A stretch of DNA of 64,000 bases from Paenibacillus sp. 19GGS1-52 (lineage in GTDB: Bacteria > Bacillota > Bacilli > Paenibacillales > Paenibacillaceae): positions 1 to 64,000 of the forward strand of contig NZ_CP059724.1 of NCBI RefSeq assembly GCF_022369515.1. The letters are read 5' to 3'. A model generated the notes under the pieces. That model was not told where the DNA came from and searched no databases. It worked only from the letters and a program-made list of their open reading frames with translations. Both the position numbers and the translations under genes were made by a program. This document shows positions 36,222 to 45,004 of this stretch, in pieces (the first letter of the stretch is position 1; the number at the start of each line of letters is the position of its first letter).

Positions 36222-37445
36222 TCAATCGCGGTTTAACAAGGATAGTACAGTTTGCAAGACCACATTCACGCCTTTTTCACAATCCTCATACGAGGTAAGC
36301 TCTTCTTCACAATGGCTTTTGCCATTGACGCTAGGTACAAAGATCATCGCGGACGGCAGAAAGCTGGCCACAAACTGAGCATCATGCCCTGCACCACTGG
36401 CGATGGTTCGATTGGAATACCCTAATGATTCAGTGGCTTGCTTAACCAAACTACAAATCTCCGCATCAAACCACACGGTATCACGGCCCCAGAGCTTGGT
36501 CTTGGTCACTTCACACTCCAGTAGCACTTCCGGCAAGGCTTGGATAATAGCTTCCACTTCACGGACAATATCCATGTCCTTATGTCTTGCTTCAATAGTA
36601 AAGATAACTTTATTCGGAATAACGGTGTGAATATTGGGCAGCACATTCATTCTGCCCATCGTGTAGACCAGTTCGGAATCCAGCAGTCCAAGCTTGCTGC
36701 GCAGCTCAGTGATAATATCCGTTGCCGCGAACAAGGCATCTTTACGCATTCCCATAGGCGTTGTACCTGCGTGGTCCGATTCGCCCGTCACTTCAATCTC
36801 ATAGCAGGCCATGCCAACAACGCAATCGACCAGACCGATCGCTAACGCTTCTTTTTCCAGCACAGGCCCTTGCTCGATATGCAGCTCCAGGTAAGCAGTA
36901 GCTTCTTTAATACGACTGTCAGATTCACCTGCATATCCACTTGCCAATAGCGCTTCTGCAAAGGTAGTTCCTTCCGGGTCTTTCTTGCTCAGCATTGCCG
37001 CCTTATCGAACTTGCCGGACAGGACGCCTGAGGCCATCATTGAAGGCTCGAAGCGGGCCCCCTCTTCATTGGTGAAATTCATAATCATCACGGGAAGCTG
37101 TGGCTTAATCCCATGGTCGACCAACGTGCGTACAACTTCCAATCCAGCGATTACACCGAGTACACCGTCAAATCGGCCGCCCTTTTTCACAGTATCCAGA
37201 TGCGAGCCAATCACAACTGGCGGCTTATCTTCTGTACCCGCCAGTGTGGCATACATCGTTCCCATATCATCAACCTTCACAGTCATTCCCAGTTCTTCAC
37301 AACAAGAACGAAAGTAATTCCGGACCTTAACATCTTCATCGCTCAGCGACAAGCGGGTCACACCATTCTTGTCTGTACGGCCAAAATCAGCAAATGCCTC
37401 AATCGTATTCTTCAGTCTCTCACCATTCACGAATATGTTGTGCAA
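36222..37445 (-). CDS. Zinc amidohydrolase, allantoate/N-carbamoyl-amino-acid type (M20)
   Basis: 407-residue hydrolase of the AllC/HyuC branch of M20. It splits N-carbamoyl or ureido groups, releasing ammonia or carbamate and supplying nitrogen. Metal-site motifs: GSHLDTVKKGGRFDG (about 80-94), MNFTNEEGARFEPSMMASGV (about 121-140), ELHIEQGPVLE and AGHDAQF near 370, with a central dimerisation domain in between. It cannot be told whether the substrate is allantoate, N-carbamoyl amino acid or another ureido compound. Single gene with its own terminator (36139-36168). The intergenic region to 37663 is very A/T-rich. Confidence 0.9.
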   Translation of the reverse strand: MHNIFVNGERLKNTIEAFADFGRTDKNGVTRLSLSDEDVKVRNYFRSCCEELGMTVKVDDMGTMYATLAGTEDKPPVVIGSHLDTVKKGGRFDGVLGVIAGLEVVRTLVDHGIKPQLPVMIMNFTNEEGARFEPSMMASGVLSGKFDKAAMLSKKDPEGTTFAEALLASGYAGESDSRIKEATAYLELHIEQGPVLEKEALAIGLVDCVVGMACYEIEVTGESDHAGTTPMGMRKDALFAATDIITELRSKLGLLDSELVYTMGRMNVLPNIHTVIPNKVIFTIEARHKDMDIVREVEAIIQALPEVLLECEVTKTKLWGRDTVWFDAEICSLVKQATESLGYSNRTIASGAGHDAQFVASFLPSAMIFVPSVNGKSHCEEELTSYEDCEKGVNVVLQTVLSLLNRD

Positions 37446-37662
37446 GTTGTGTCCCTCCCGTTCGAACGATCATGTATTCATTGCTTTCTATATATGTTAT
37501 ACCAATAATTATTATTTTCACTTTACACAATGTAATAATTTTTATTATTATTATACACTTTGTGTTACAACAAGGCTTGGCTTGCGCTACCAGTGTTTAT
37601 TCAAATGAACTTTGATAGAATATGAAAGGTAATAGATAAAAAGGTGGAAAGGGAGTAAAAAA

Positions 37663-38538
37663 ATGAATAAAATTTTAACTAGTAGATTGGCTGAAGTTGA
37701 GATAAAGGCAGTTGGAGCTGAGGTCATAAGCTTCAAGAAGCTGGAGGACGGCTGTGAATATATCTGGAACGGAGATCCCGCTTACTGGACAGGTCATTCT
37801 CCAGTACTATTCCCTATCGTGTGCGCCGTCAATAACGGAGAGATCAAGGTAGACGGCAATAGCTATAATCTCGGCAATCACGGCTTCGTGAGACATGATG
37901 AATTCGAGTTAATTGAAGAAAGCGAGACGCTCGCCGTCTATCGGCATTCCTATAATGAGACTACATTAGCAGTCTACCCTTACAAGTTCAATCTGTATAT
38001 CACTTACACGCTGAACGCCAATAAGCTTGAAATTAACTATAAAGTAGAAAATGTAGATGATAAAGATATCTTCTTCCAACTGGGTACGCACCCTGCCTTC
38101 AACTGCCCTATTGATGATCAAGGCCAAATTCAAGACTATTATCTGGAGTTCGAACAGGCTGAAACTCTGGAACGGCTATTCATGAATAAATCCAATCTGC
38201 TGATTAGCGGCAAGTCGGAGACGATACTGAAGGATCATAACATCTTGCCCTTATCGCATGAAATGTTTCACGAGGGTGCACTTGTCTTCAGAAATGTGAA
38301 CTCCCAGCAGGTGGCTCTAAAGAGTAAACAATCCGCTAAAAGCGTTGTCCTTTCTTACGAGAACTTTCCTAATCTGGGCATCTGGCAGTTCAAAGATGCT
38401 CCGTTCATATGTATAGAACCTTGGCATGGTATCGCTGATGAAGACACTTTTAGCGGTGAGCTTCAGGACAAGGAAATGATTGTCCGTCTGAGCCCAGGAG
38501 ACCGTTTTATAAGCTCGCTTTCTATTGAAATAAATTGA
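37663..38538 (+). CDS. Aldose 1-epimerase family protein (LacX-like)
   Basis: 291 residues of the galactose-mutarotase fold. Motifs are GNHGFVRHDEF (about 70-80), LGTHPAFNCPI (about 143-153) and FICIEPWHGIAD (about 249-260), giving the His and Glu used in sugar mutarotation. The exact sugar is unknown; similar proteins are often annotated as LacX. GGGAG precedes ATG 37663. It lies just before the polysaccharide cluster but is separated from it by a hairpin (38614-38651), so co-transcription is uncertain. Confidence 0.9.
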   Translation: MNKILTSRLAEVEIKAVGAEVISFKKLEDGCEYIWNGDPAYWTGHSPVLFPIVCAVNNGEIKVDGNSYNLGNHGFVRHDEFELIEESETLAVYRHSYNETTLAVYPYKFNLYITYTLNANKLEINYKVENVDDKDIFFQLGTHPAFNCPIDDQGQIQDYYLEFEQAETLERLFMNKSNLLISGKSETILKDHNILPLSHEMFHEGALVFRNVNSQQVALKSKQSAKSVVLSYENFPNLGIWQFKDAPFICIEPWHGIADEDTFSGELQDKEMIVRLSPGDRFISSLSIEIN

Positions 38539-38613
38539 ATGTTTCAGAAAGAAGTAAACTAAAGTAGTATATACAATCTTTTGGCTCCAATAGTACTCTA
38601 AAGATAGCTTAAA

Positions 38614-38651
38614 CTCCCAACGTAGTCATTATATTATTATTACGCTGGGAG
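38614..38651. other. Hairpin in the leader of the polysaccharide cluster
   Basis: CTCCCAACGTA (38614-38624) pairs with TACGCTGGGAG (38641-38651), one mismatch, loop of 16. There is no T-run. It lies 24 bases before the start of the first glycosyltransferase and could be a weak terminator or mRNA-level control. Confidence 0.55.
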
Positions 38652-38675
38652 GAATTGAATAGAGGAGTGGAGTCT

Positions 38676-39578
38676 ATGCAAGGATTGTCAGTAGTTATCT
38701 GCACGAGGAATCGGGTACAGGACCTGACACGGTGCGTTCATTCTATGACTAATCAAACCATGAGCAAAGATTACAACATTGAAGTCATTATTGTAGACGA
38801 TGGCGAAATACCGGAAGCTGTGCTTGATGAATATGAAGCTCTTTTAAACAAGAAGGGTTATTCGTTTGTCTATTACAGCAAGACTGATCATGGATTATGG
38901 CTTTCCAGAATTAAGGCTGTAGAGTTGGCTTCCATGGATACCATATTATTCCTCGACGATGACGTAGAAATCCCCGCTCATTACTTCTCAACCTTACTCC
39001 AGACTTATCTTGATTATCCCGATTGCGTAGGTGTCGGCGGCGTGGCCATAGGCATGAGAAACAGTTTCTTCGGCACAATCCGCTGTCTTATGTCCTTCCA
39101 ACAGTCCTTATCGAGCGGAAAGCTCTCCCTCAGCGGTCAAGCCGGGTCCATGTACAATTGGCATAAAGCCAGAAAAACCTTTCGCACAGAGTTTCAGCAT
39201 GGCTGCAATATGTCCTTCAAGAAAGAAGCTATTAAAGATCTTGAACCCGTACCTTGGCTTAAGAGCTACAGTGTCGGTGAGGATATTTATATGTCCCGAA
39301 TGGCACTTAAGACAGGCAAGCTTTATATCAATCCCGACTTAAAGCTGCTGCATCACGAATCTTCCGCCTCTAGGGATAATCTTGAGGATGTGGCCTATAC
39401 CAGAGTCGTTAATCATGTGCATCTGCTGAAAGATAAGAAGTCTGGCCCGCTCGGATATCTCGCGTTATTATGGACAACCTTTTATCTCATTCTCAGAGAG
39501 AAGCCAAAAAAGAATTTACCGGCTATTAACGGCTACAAAAAAGGGCTCAAACAAATATTTTCAAAAGAGCTCGCTTAA
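38676..39578 (+). CDS. Family 2 glycosyltransferase
   Basis: About 300 residues. GT-A fold with GLSVVICTRNRVQDLTRCV (about 3-21), EVIIVDDGE (about 38-46), the DxD as FLDDDVEI (about 92-99), and the C-terminal GEDIYMSRMALKTG with the ED acceptor motif. Start ATG 38676 after GAGGAGTGG is preferred to the TTG at 38655. First gene of the polysaccharide cluster; the sugar is unknown. Confidence 0.92.
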   Translation: MQGLSVVICTRNRVQDLTRCVHSMTNQTMSKDYNIEVIIVDDGEIPEAVLDEYEALLNKKGYSFVYYSKTDHGLWLSRIKAVELASMDTILFLDDDVEIPAHYFSTLLQTYLDYPDCVGVGGVAIGMRNSFFGTIRCLMSFQQSLSSGKLSLSGQAGSMYNWHKARKTFRTEFQHGCNMSFKKEAIKDLEPVPWLKSYSVGEDIYMSRMALKTGKLYINPDLKLLHHESSASRDNLEDVAYTRVVNHVHLLKDKKSGPLGYLALLWTTFYLILREKPKKNLPAINGYKKGLKQIFSKELA

Positions 39579-39611
39579 ACTAGAGCTTCATGCTGGGAGA
39601 GGAGTGCCCTA

Positions 39612-40667
39612 ATGAGTCTAAGTATTGTGGTGCCTGTATACAACTTAGAAAATTATATTAGACCTATGTTGGATTCACTTCTGAATCAAAGGGAGCAGCT
39701 TTTTGAGATAGTGATCGTGGATGACGGTTCTACCGATCAAACATACAACCTAATAGCAGAGTTCATTTCGCAGCATGAGCACCTCCGTTGCAAGATCATC
39801 AGAACTGACAATTATGGCGTCAGCGCAGCTCGGAATAAAGGTTTAGCCGAATCAACGGGAACCTATGTGATGTTTCTGGATGGCGATGATTACATCGCTG
39901 ATCATTTAGTGCGAACCATTTATCCATATCTAAAGAAGCAAGAGCCCGACATTATCTGCTGGGGCTACAGTCTCGTAAGAGAAGACAAATCAACCATAGT
40001 AAGCTTTACCTCGCCTCCTAATGAAACGTCAGGGATTACCGCCCTTGAGCATATATTCGTGAATAAGAGCTTGCGCATTTGGACGGGAAGCATCGCTTAC
40101 AAGCGGACTTTCCTATTGGAGAATGAGATTAAGTACACGGAACGATGTGTGAACGGGGAAGATCAGGAATTCATCTACAAGACATTGTCCAGAGCAGAGA
40201 AGGTCATTACTCTTACTGAGGTATTATCTTTTTATTTACAAAGAAACGCGTCTATTACCAATAGCTATAATGTCCAAAAATTCGATGTTGTAGCCGCCTT
40301 TAAGCGAGTGGACCAGTATTTCAAAGCCCATTCCTACGGAGAATTAGAGACTGTCTCTGATTTATTGTTAAATCGTGAACTGACGGAGAACTACTTCTTT
40401 AATCTGAAGACCTGCCTCTACGGAACTGAAGGCATAAGCATTCGTACTTTACTGCACGATATTGAGCAGAAATATCCGGGTCTGAATGGGGAAATACAGC
40501 TCATTATGAAGCGTTACAGCGGAGAAGATAAGCAGCTATCTATTCAGATCAAAGCTTTCCTACTCTCACCACTTCTATATCACAGATTAATTAACATGGA
40601 CCGAAGCCTGCTGCACTTGAAAAGAAGAATAAAAACGGCGATTACGGTTCAAAAAAAACATGCTTAA
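39612..40667 (+). CDS. Family 2 glycosyltransferase
   Basis: 351 residues, with a classical GT2 N-terminus MSLSIVVPVYNLENYIRPML, IVIVDDGSTDQTYNL (about 36-50) and the DxD as MFLDGDDYI (about 90-98). The C-terminal third is helical and basic. GGAGAGGAG precedes ATG 39612. It probably adds one sugar to a lipid-linked repeat unit on the inner face of the membrane. It lies 33 bases after the first glycosyltransferase and 29 bases before the pyruvyl transferase gene. Confidence 0.93.
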   Translation: MSLSIVVPVYNLENYIRPMLDSLLNQREQLFEIVIVDDGSTDQTYNLIAEFISQHEHLRCKIIRTDNYGVSAARNKGLAESTGTYVMFLDGDDYIADHLVRTIYPYLKKQEPDIICWGYSLVREDKSTIVSFTSPPNETSGITALEHIFVNKSLRIWTGSIAYKRTFLLENEIKYTERCVNGEDQEFIYKTLSRAEKVITLTEVLSFYLQRNASITNSYNVQKFDVVAAFKRVDQYFKAHSYGELETVSDLLLNRELTENYFFNLKTCLYGTEGISIRTLLHDIEQKYPGLNGEIQLIMKRYSGEDKQLSIQIKAFLLSPLLYHRLINMDRSLLHLKRRIKTAITVQKKHA

Positions 40668-40696
40668 GGGAATTGAACCAGAAAGGAGCTTGAGCC

Positions 40697-41821
40697 ATGA
40701 AAAAAATGATGATATACGCCTATACTGAATTTAATCTGGGTGATGATTTATTCATTAAGGTCCTTTGCGAAAGATACCCGGATACACAATTTATAATGAT
40801 GGCTCCAGGCAGGTATAAGCTCTCATTCAAGACCTTAAGCAACCTCAAGGTATATGCCACTGAATCGCTTATTCTACGGGGTATTAACTTCTTGTTTCGA
40901 AAAATTAAGATCCAGCATTTCGTGCAGAAATTTCTGGTCAAGCAGTCTGATGGGATTGTACATATCGGCGGGTCCATTTTTATGCAAGGGGAGCACTGGG
41001 TAGAGTACCTGGAGAAAGCAGAAGGGCTCCGGAACAAATCCAAGCCCTATTATCTGTTAGGCGCTAATTTCGGTCCCTATACGGATATTAAATATTACGA
41101 TGAGCATAAGAAGATTTTTCGGGAATATACTGATGTTTGCTTTAGAGAACAAGTTTCCTATGATCTGTTTCAGGACTTAAGTAATGTCAGATTAGCTCCT
41201 GATATCATCTTTCAGCTAGACCCACCCAAAGTTCAGCGTGAAGAGGAACAATACATCGTAATATCCGTGATTAAGCCATCGTCCAAGGGCTTGAGTGATT
41301 TCGACCAACTCTATTATGAAAAAATAAAAGATATTACAATTCATTTCATTCAACAAGGCTATGCGGTTCATTTCATGTCATTTTGTGAGCATGAAGGAGA
41401 TCACGAGGCCATCGAACATATCGCCAATCTCATCCCTCAGGATGTTAGGAATAGAACCAAGGTACATTTGTATACAACGAATATCGAGGAAGTCCTGTCT
41501 GTGATCGCAGCGTCCTGCTTTGTGGTCGCCTCAAGGTTCCATGCTATGATTCTGGGCTGGGTATTTAATATCCCCGTCTTCCCCATTGCCTATAGCAAAA
41601 AAATGATCCATGTGATGCATGATGCCGAATTTAACGGTTTATATGCAGATTTCAATACTTTAGCGGCCTTGCAGCCGGAACAAGTTTACGAGTGTATGCA
41701 CACCAATACCATTAATGTAACTCTGCAAGCCACCAATGCGGAGAGACATTTCGAGAAGCTGGACTTCTATTTATCACTTTCTAACAGGAGGAGTTATGAG
41801 AGCAAAACGGAGTATTCTTAA
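40697..41821 (+). CDS. Polysaccharide pyruvyl transferase family protein
   Basis: 374 residues of the WcaK/CsaB family, which adds a pyruvate ketal to sugars from phosphoenolpyruvate. Motifs: the N-terminal nucleotide-like fold MMIYAYTEFNLGDDLFI (about 4-20), VHIGGSIFMQ (about 91-100), LGANFGPYTD (about 120-129) and the C-terminal FVVASRFHAMILGWVFNIPV (about 275-294) with the conserved R-H. Whether it acts on exopolysaccharide or on the wall polymer that SLH domains bind is unknown. It overlaps the flippase gene by 26 bases. Confidence 0.9.
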   Translation: MKKMMIYAYTEFNLGDDLFIKVLCERYPDTQFIMMAPGRYKLSFKTLSNLKVYATESLILRGINFLFRKIKIQHFVQKFLVKQSDGIVHIGGSIFMQGEHWVEYLEKAEGLRNKSKPYYLLGANFGPYTDIKYYDEHKKIFREYTDVCFREQVSYDLFQDLSNVRLAPDIIFQLDPPKVQREEEQYIVISVIKPSSKGLSDFDQLYYEKIKDITIHFIQQGYAVHFMSFCEHEGDHEAIEHIANLIPQDVRNRTKVHLYTTNIEEVLSVIAASCFVVASRFHAMILGWVFNIPVFPIAYSKKMIHVMHDAEFNGLYADFNTLAALQPEQVYECMHTNTINVTLQATNAERHFEKLDFYLSLSNRRSYESKTEYS

Positions 41822-43343
41822 CTTGTCCTTTGGGCTGGTGAGTCAGCTGATCACCATTCTTCTCGGTTTCTTCATTCCTAGACTGATTATGGTCAATTAT
41901 GGCTCGGAAGCCAATGGATTAATCGCTTCCATCGGACAGATTATTAGCTATTTAGCACTGTTGGAAGCCGGTGTGGGGGCCGCTTCGCTGCAAGCCCTTT
42001 ATAAACCGATTGCCGGAAATAACAAGGATAATATCAACTCTATTTTGGCGGCAACCTCAAGCTATTATAAGAGAACAGGCATTTATTATTTCTTCGCGGT
42101 AGTACTGCTCGCTGTCCTTTATCCGCTCATTGTCAACTCGGAGATCAGTGCAATAAGCATTATAGCTATTATTTTATTGACTGGTATGGGTGGAGCTATT
42201 AACTATTATTTTCAAGGGAAATTCAGGATTCTGCTCATCGCCGAAGGCAAAAGCTATGTGGAAACCGTGATCGTTACGGCCACCACTATTCTGAATAACG
42301 TTGTACGCATCATATTATTACTGCAAGGCTTCAATATCATTGCTGTCCAGGCTTCCTTTTTTGTGCTGACCTTGCTGCAAATTGTTGTGTTCTATTTCTA
42401 TATGAAGAAGCATTACAAATGGATCGACCTGAAGATCAAACCGGACTTTGCAGCGATCGGGCAGAAAAATTCAGTGATGATCCATGAAATATCCTACCTA
42501 GTGTTTAGAAATACCGATATGATCATCCTGACCTTCTTTACTAATCTGAAGATCGTCAGTATCTACGTTATGTACAATATGATCTTCACCATCGTGGATA
42601 ACATCGTTCAGACCGTAAACGGCAGCATCAAATCAGCGCTTGGACAAATCTATCATGAGAGCAAAACAGAGTTCCTTAAGTTCTATGATGCCTATGAGGT
42701 CTATTTTATGGGCCTGATCTTCTCTATCCTTACGGTCACTTATATACTGATCATTCCGTTTATGAGATTGTACACCGCTGGTGTAAATGATGTTAATTAT
42801 ATTGATTGGTGGCTCCCTGTCTTATTCGTTACGATTAAATTGCTCACCAATGCCCGCACCTCTTCCAATAATGTCATAACCATTGCGGGGCATTTCAAAA
42901 AAACACAAACCCGCTCGATTCTGGAATCGGCAATTAACTTGAGCGCCTCATTGGTCTTTGTTATCTTCATAGGTATTTATGGAGTATTAATGGGTACCAT
43001 TGTGGCTCTGCTCTACCGTTCCATCGATATTGTCATCTACGCCAGCAGAGTGCTGTTGAACCGCAGCCCTTGGGTTACTTTTCGCCGCTGGTTAACGAAT
43101 GCTGTCATCTTTATTGGCATCATTCTGGTAACGACTGCGATGAACATCCACATCCATTCTTATGTGGGCATCATCCTCTGGGGGATGCTGCTAGGCATAG
43201 TCATCTTACCGACCTATCTCATTATCGCTTCCTTGCTAGAGAGAGAGGTATTCCTGTACTCCCTAGACTATTTCAAAGAGTATAAAGATAAATTCAAAAG
43301 TAAATTCACTACTGCTCCTAAAGTTAAAGGTTTATCGAAATAA
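41796..43343 (+). CDS. Oligosaccharide flippase (Wzx/MATE-like)
   Basis: 515 residues of the polysaccharide transport family (MOP superfamily), with twelve to fourteen hydrophobic segments. Starts MRAKRSILNLSFGLVSQLI; later NAGAS-like GANGLIASIGQIISYLALLE. It carries lipid-linked oligosaccharides across the membrane. ATG 41796 follows AGGAGGAG and lies 26 bases inside the previous gene, suggesting coupled translation. The C-terminus is basic (YKDKFKSKFTTAPKVKGLSK). No Wzy-like polymerase is seen in the cluster, so the polymerase may be elsewhere or the product a short oligosaccharide. Confidence 0.92.
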   Translation: MRAKRSILNLSFGLVSQLITILLGFFIPRLIMVNYGSEANGLIASIGQIISYLALLEAGVGAASLQALYKPIAGNNKDNINSILAATSSYYKRTGIYYFFAVVLLAVLYPLIVNSEISAISIIAIILLTGMGGAINYYFQGKFRILLIAEGKSYVETVIVTATTILNNVVRIILLLQGFNIIAVQASFFVLTLLQIVVFYFYMKKHYKWIDLKIKPDFAAIGQKNSVMIHEISYLVFRNTDMIILTFFTNLKIVSIYVMYNMIFTIVDNIVQTVNGSIKSALGQIYHESKTEFLKFYDAYEVYFMGLIFSILTVTYILIIPFMRLYTAGVNDVNYIDWWLPVLFVTIKLLTNARTSSNNVITIAGHFKKTQTRSILESAINLSASLVFVIFIGIYGVLMGTIVALLYRSIDIVIYASRVLLNRSPWVTFRRWLTNAVIFIGIILVTTAMNIHIHSYVGIILWGMLLGIVILPTYLIIASLLEREVFLYSLDYFKEYKDKFKSKFTTAPKVKGLSK

Positions 43344-43381
43344 AGCAGAGCTATCCACTTAAGGGTACAGGAGGATTGTAT

Positions 43382-44698
43382 ATGGATCATAGTGAGCGTT
43401 TGCAGCAGACCTGTTACGAATTACTACAGCAACTCAATGATGATGTGAACAATTCGCGGCCACATGTGGTGGATTGCGCTGAGGTCCTAGATCGATGCCA
43501 GACCCTGATCCATAATGAGGCGAACCCACAGGTTAAACAAGTTCTAGAAACCTTATCTGAGGTGATTGGAGCTTATTTCCTGGGGAGAATTGCGGAGAGC
43601 GCCCTACTATACTATCTGTCAGAGCAGTTCAAGATCAGAGATGAGGACATCCATGGATTGGCAAAGGGTCTTCTTGAATTAAAATCTATACCCGAAAGTA
43701 AACTGCCCAGCAAGGCGGCCAGCTCTTTAACCGCCTATCCCAAAATCAGCGTGATCATTACCACCTACAACCGCAAGGCGTTTCTCCATAAGGCCATAAA
43801 GAGCATTCTGCTTCAGGATTATCCCCATAAAGAGATCACAGTTATCGATGATTGTTCTACCGATGGCACGGATGTATTAATGAAGATTAGCTATGGGGAC
43901 GAGCCGCGCGTCATTTACATGCGCAACGAAAGCAATAGCGGTCCGGGCAATAATCGCCGAAAGGCCTTTGCTGCTCACGCTGATGGAGAATATATTCTTT
44001 TTCTGGATGATGACGACTATCTCATTGATATGAACTATTTAAGTAAAGCCGTGGAATTCCATCGACTCCATCCGGAAATATCCTTTGTGGCCGCTAATGT
44101 GTTCCTGGAATATTCACAAAGCAAGCAGCTGAAAGTATCCAGTCTGCAGCTTAGTGAGATTATTAGGAAACATGATTATTTCATGAATTTCGAGCAAAAT
44201 GGCTATCCCAAACCCGCTTCTACGTTAACTACTATTTTTAAACGCAAAGCTTTAATACAAATGGACATTCTGAACATGAATATGGTGAATGATGCCTCCA
44301 TTTATCTGCGCTCCCTCTTAATTGGAGATGCCGGCTTTATCGATGTCATTGCGGGAGTCTACCGAATCCATGGGAACAATATTACCTTTAATCTAAGTCA
44401 GGGCTTCTTGATCGAGAATCTCGAAGAGAAAATGCTCATCAGGAATATGGCCATTGAGCAATATGGCTACGGCGAGCAGGAAATGAACGAGTGGTTCAAC
44501 CATAATGTATATGACACCATCTCCTATTATTTGATGAATTCAGCTAAGACTCATACGGATTTTCAATATATGTACACTTGGGCTCATCAGCATTGCCCCC
44601 ATATCTATAATCAATTAAGAAATGAATTTCGGATCAAATTTATGAAAAAGCAATTATTAAGGGTCGCCTTCGTTCGATCGCTCCTAAACAGATCATAA
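43382..44698 (+). CDS. Family 2 glycosyltransferase with N-terminal helical extension
   Basis: About 438 residues. An N-terminal helical part (about 1-110, no known domain) precedes a GT2 domain: PKISVIITTYNRKAFLHKAI (about 121-140), TVIDDCSTDGTD (about 156-167) and LFLDDDDYLI near 210. The C-terminal part is helical. ATG 43382 follows AGGAGG at good distance; the TTG at 43376 is too close to it. It is the last gene of the polysaccharide cluster and is followed by a terminator (44716-44740). Confidence 0.9.
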   Translation: MDHSERLQQTCYELLQQLNDDVNNSRPHVVDCAEVLDRCQTLIHNEANPQVKQVLETLSEVIGAYFLGRIAESALLYYLSEQFKIRDEDIHGLAKGLLELKSIPESKLPSKAASSLTAYPKISVIITTYNRKAFLHKAIKSILLQDYPHKEITVIDDCSTDGTDVLMKISYGDEPRVIYMRNESNSGPGNNRRKAFAAHADGEYILFLDDDDYLIDMNYLSKAVEFHRLHPEISFVAANVFLEYSQSKQLKVSSLQLSEIIRKHDYFMNFEQNGYPKPASTLTTIFKRKALIQMDILNMNMVNDASIYLRSLLIGDAGFIDVIAGVYRIHGNNITFNLSQGFLIENLEEKMLIRNMAIEQYGYGEQEMNEWFNHNVYDTISYYLMNSAKTHTDFQYMYTWAHQHCPHIYNQLRNEFRIKFMKKQLLRVAFVRSLLNRS

Positions 44699-44715
44699 TA
44701 TTTTTCTCTATTAGA

Positions 44716-44740
44716 ACGGCACCTCTTCGGTGCTGTTTTT
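44716..44740 (+). terminator. Terminator of the polysaccharide cluster
   Basis: ACGGCACC pairs with GGTGCTGT (loop TCTTC, one G-T pair), followed by TTTTT. Confidence 0.8.
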
Positions 44741-45004
44741 AATATAAACCCTTAGTATAGAAGAGTTTATAGCTTACATAACCATCTATTATATTTTTTT
44801 GTAAATATTTTGAATTAAAATCTACCAAAATATTTTTATTTTTATATAGATTTTACATTTAACCAATGGTAAAATCTTCTTAATCTTTTTCCTACTAGCT
44901 TAGGTGGAATAATGGTAGATTCTTTGGGAAGGAGGGCCTATATCTATTTCACCAACCAGCTGAGAAGGATTTTTTAAAAATTAAAATGACGGAGGGGATT
45001 TTTT
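44741..45004 (+). promoter_or_regulatory. Long A/T-rich leader of the SLH protease gene
   Basis: No gene is visible in this stretch of about 260 bases. It has A/T-rich DNA up to about 44880, then TTTACATTTAACC with TAAAAT, and a less A/T-rich leader from about 44900 with GGGAAGGAGGG near 44927. The true ribosome site GGAGGGG at 44991-44997 is 7 bases before TTG 45005. No clear -35/-10 pair and no known riboswitch were found. Confidence 0.4.

Noticed and set aside
37500..37575. GlnR/TnrA box before the M20 amidohydrolase
   Set aside because: TTACA and TGTAA half-sites occur, but not with the spacing of the known box; the region is simply very A/T-rich.
44880..44995. Riboswitch in the leader of the SLH protease
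   Set aside because: No conserved core of a known class was recognised and no clear terminator or ribosome-site-hiding stem is present.
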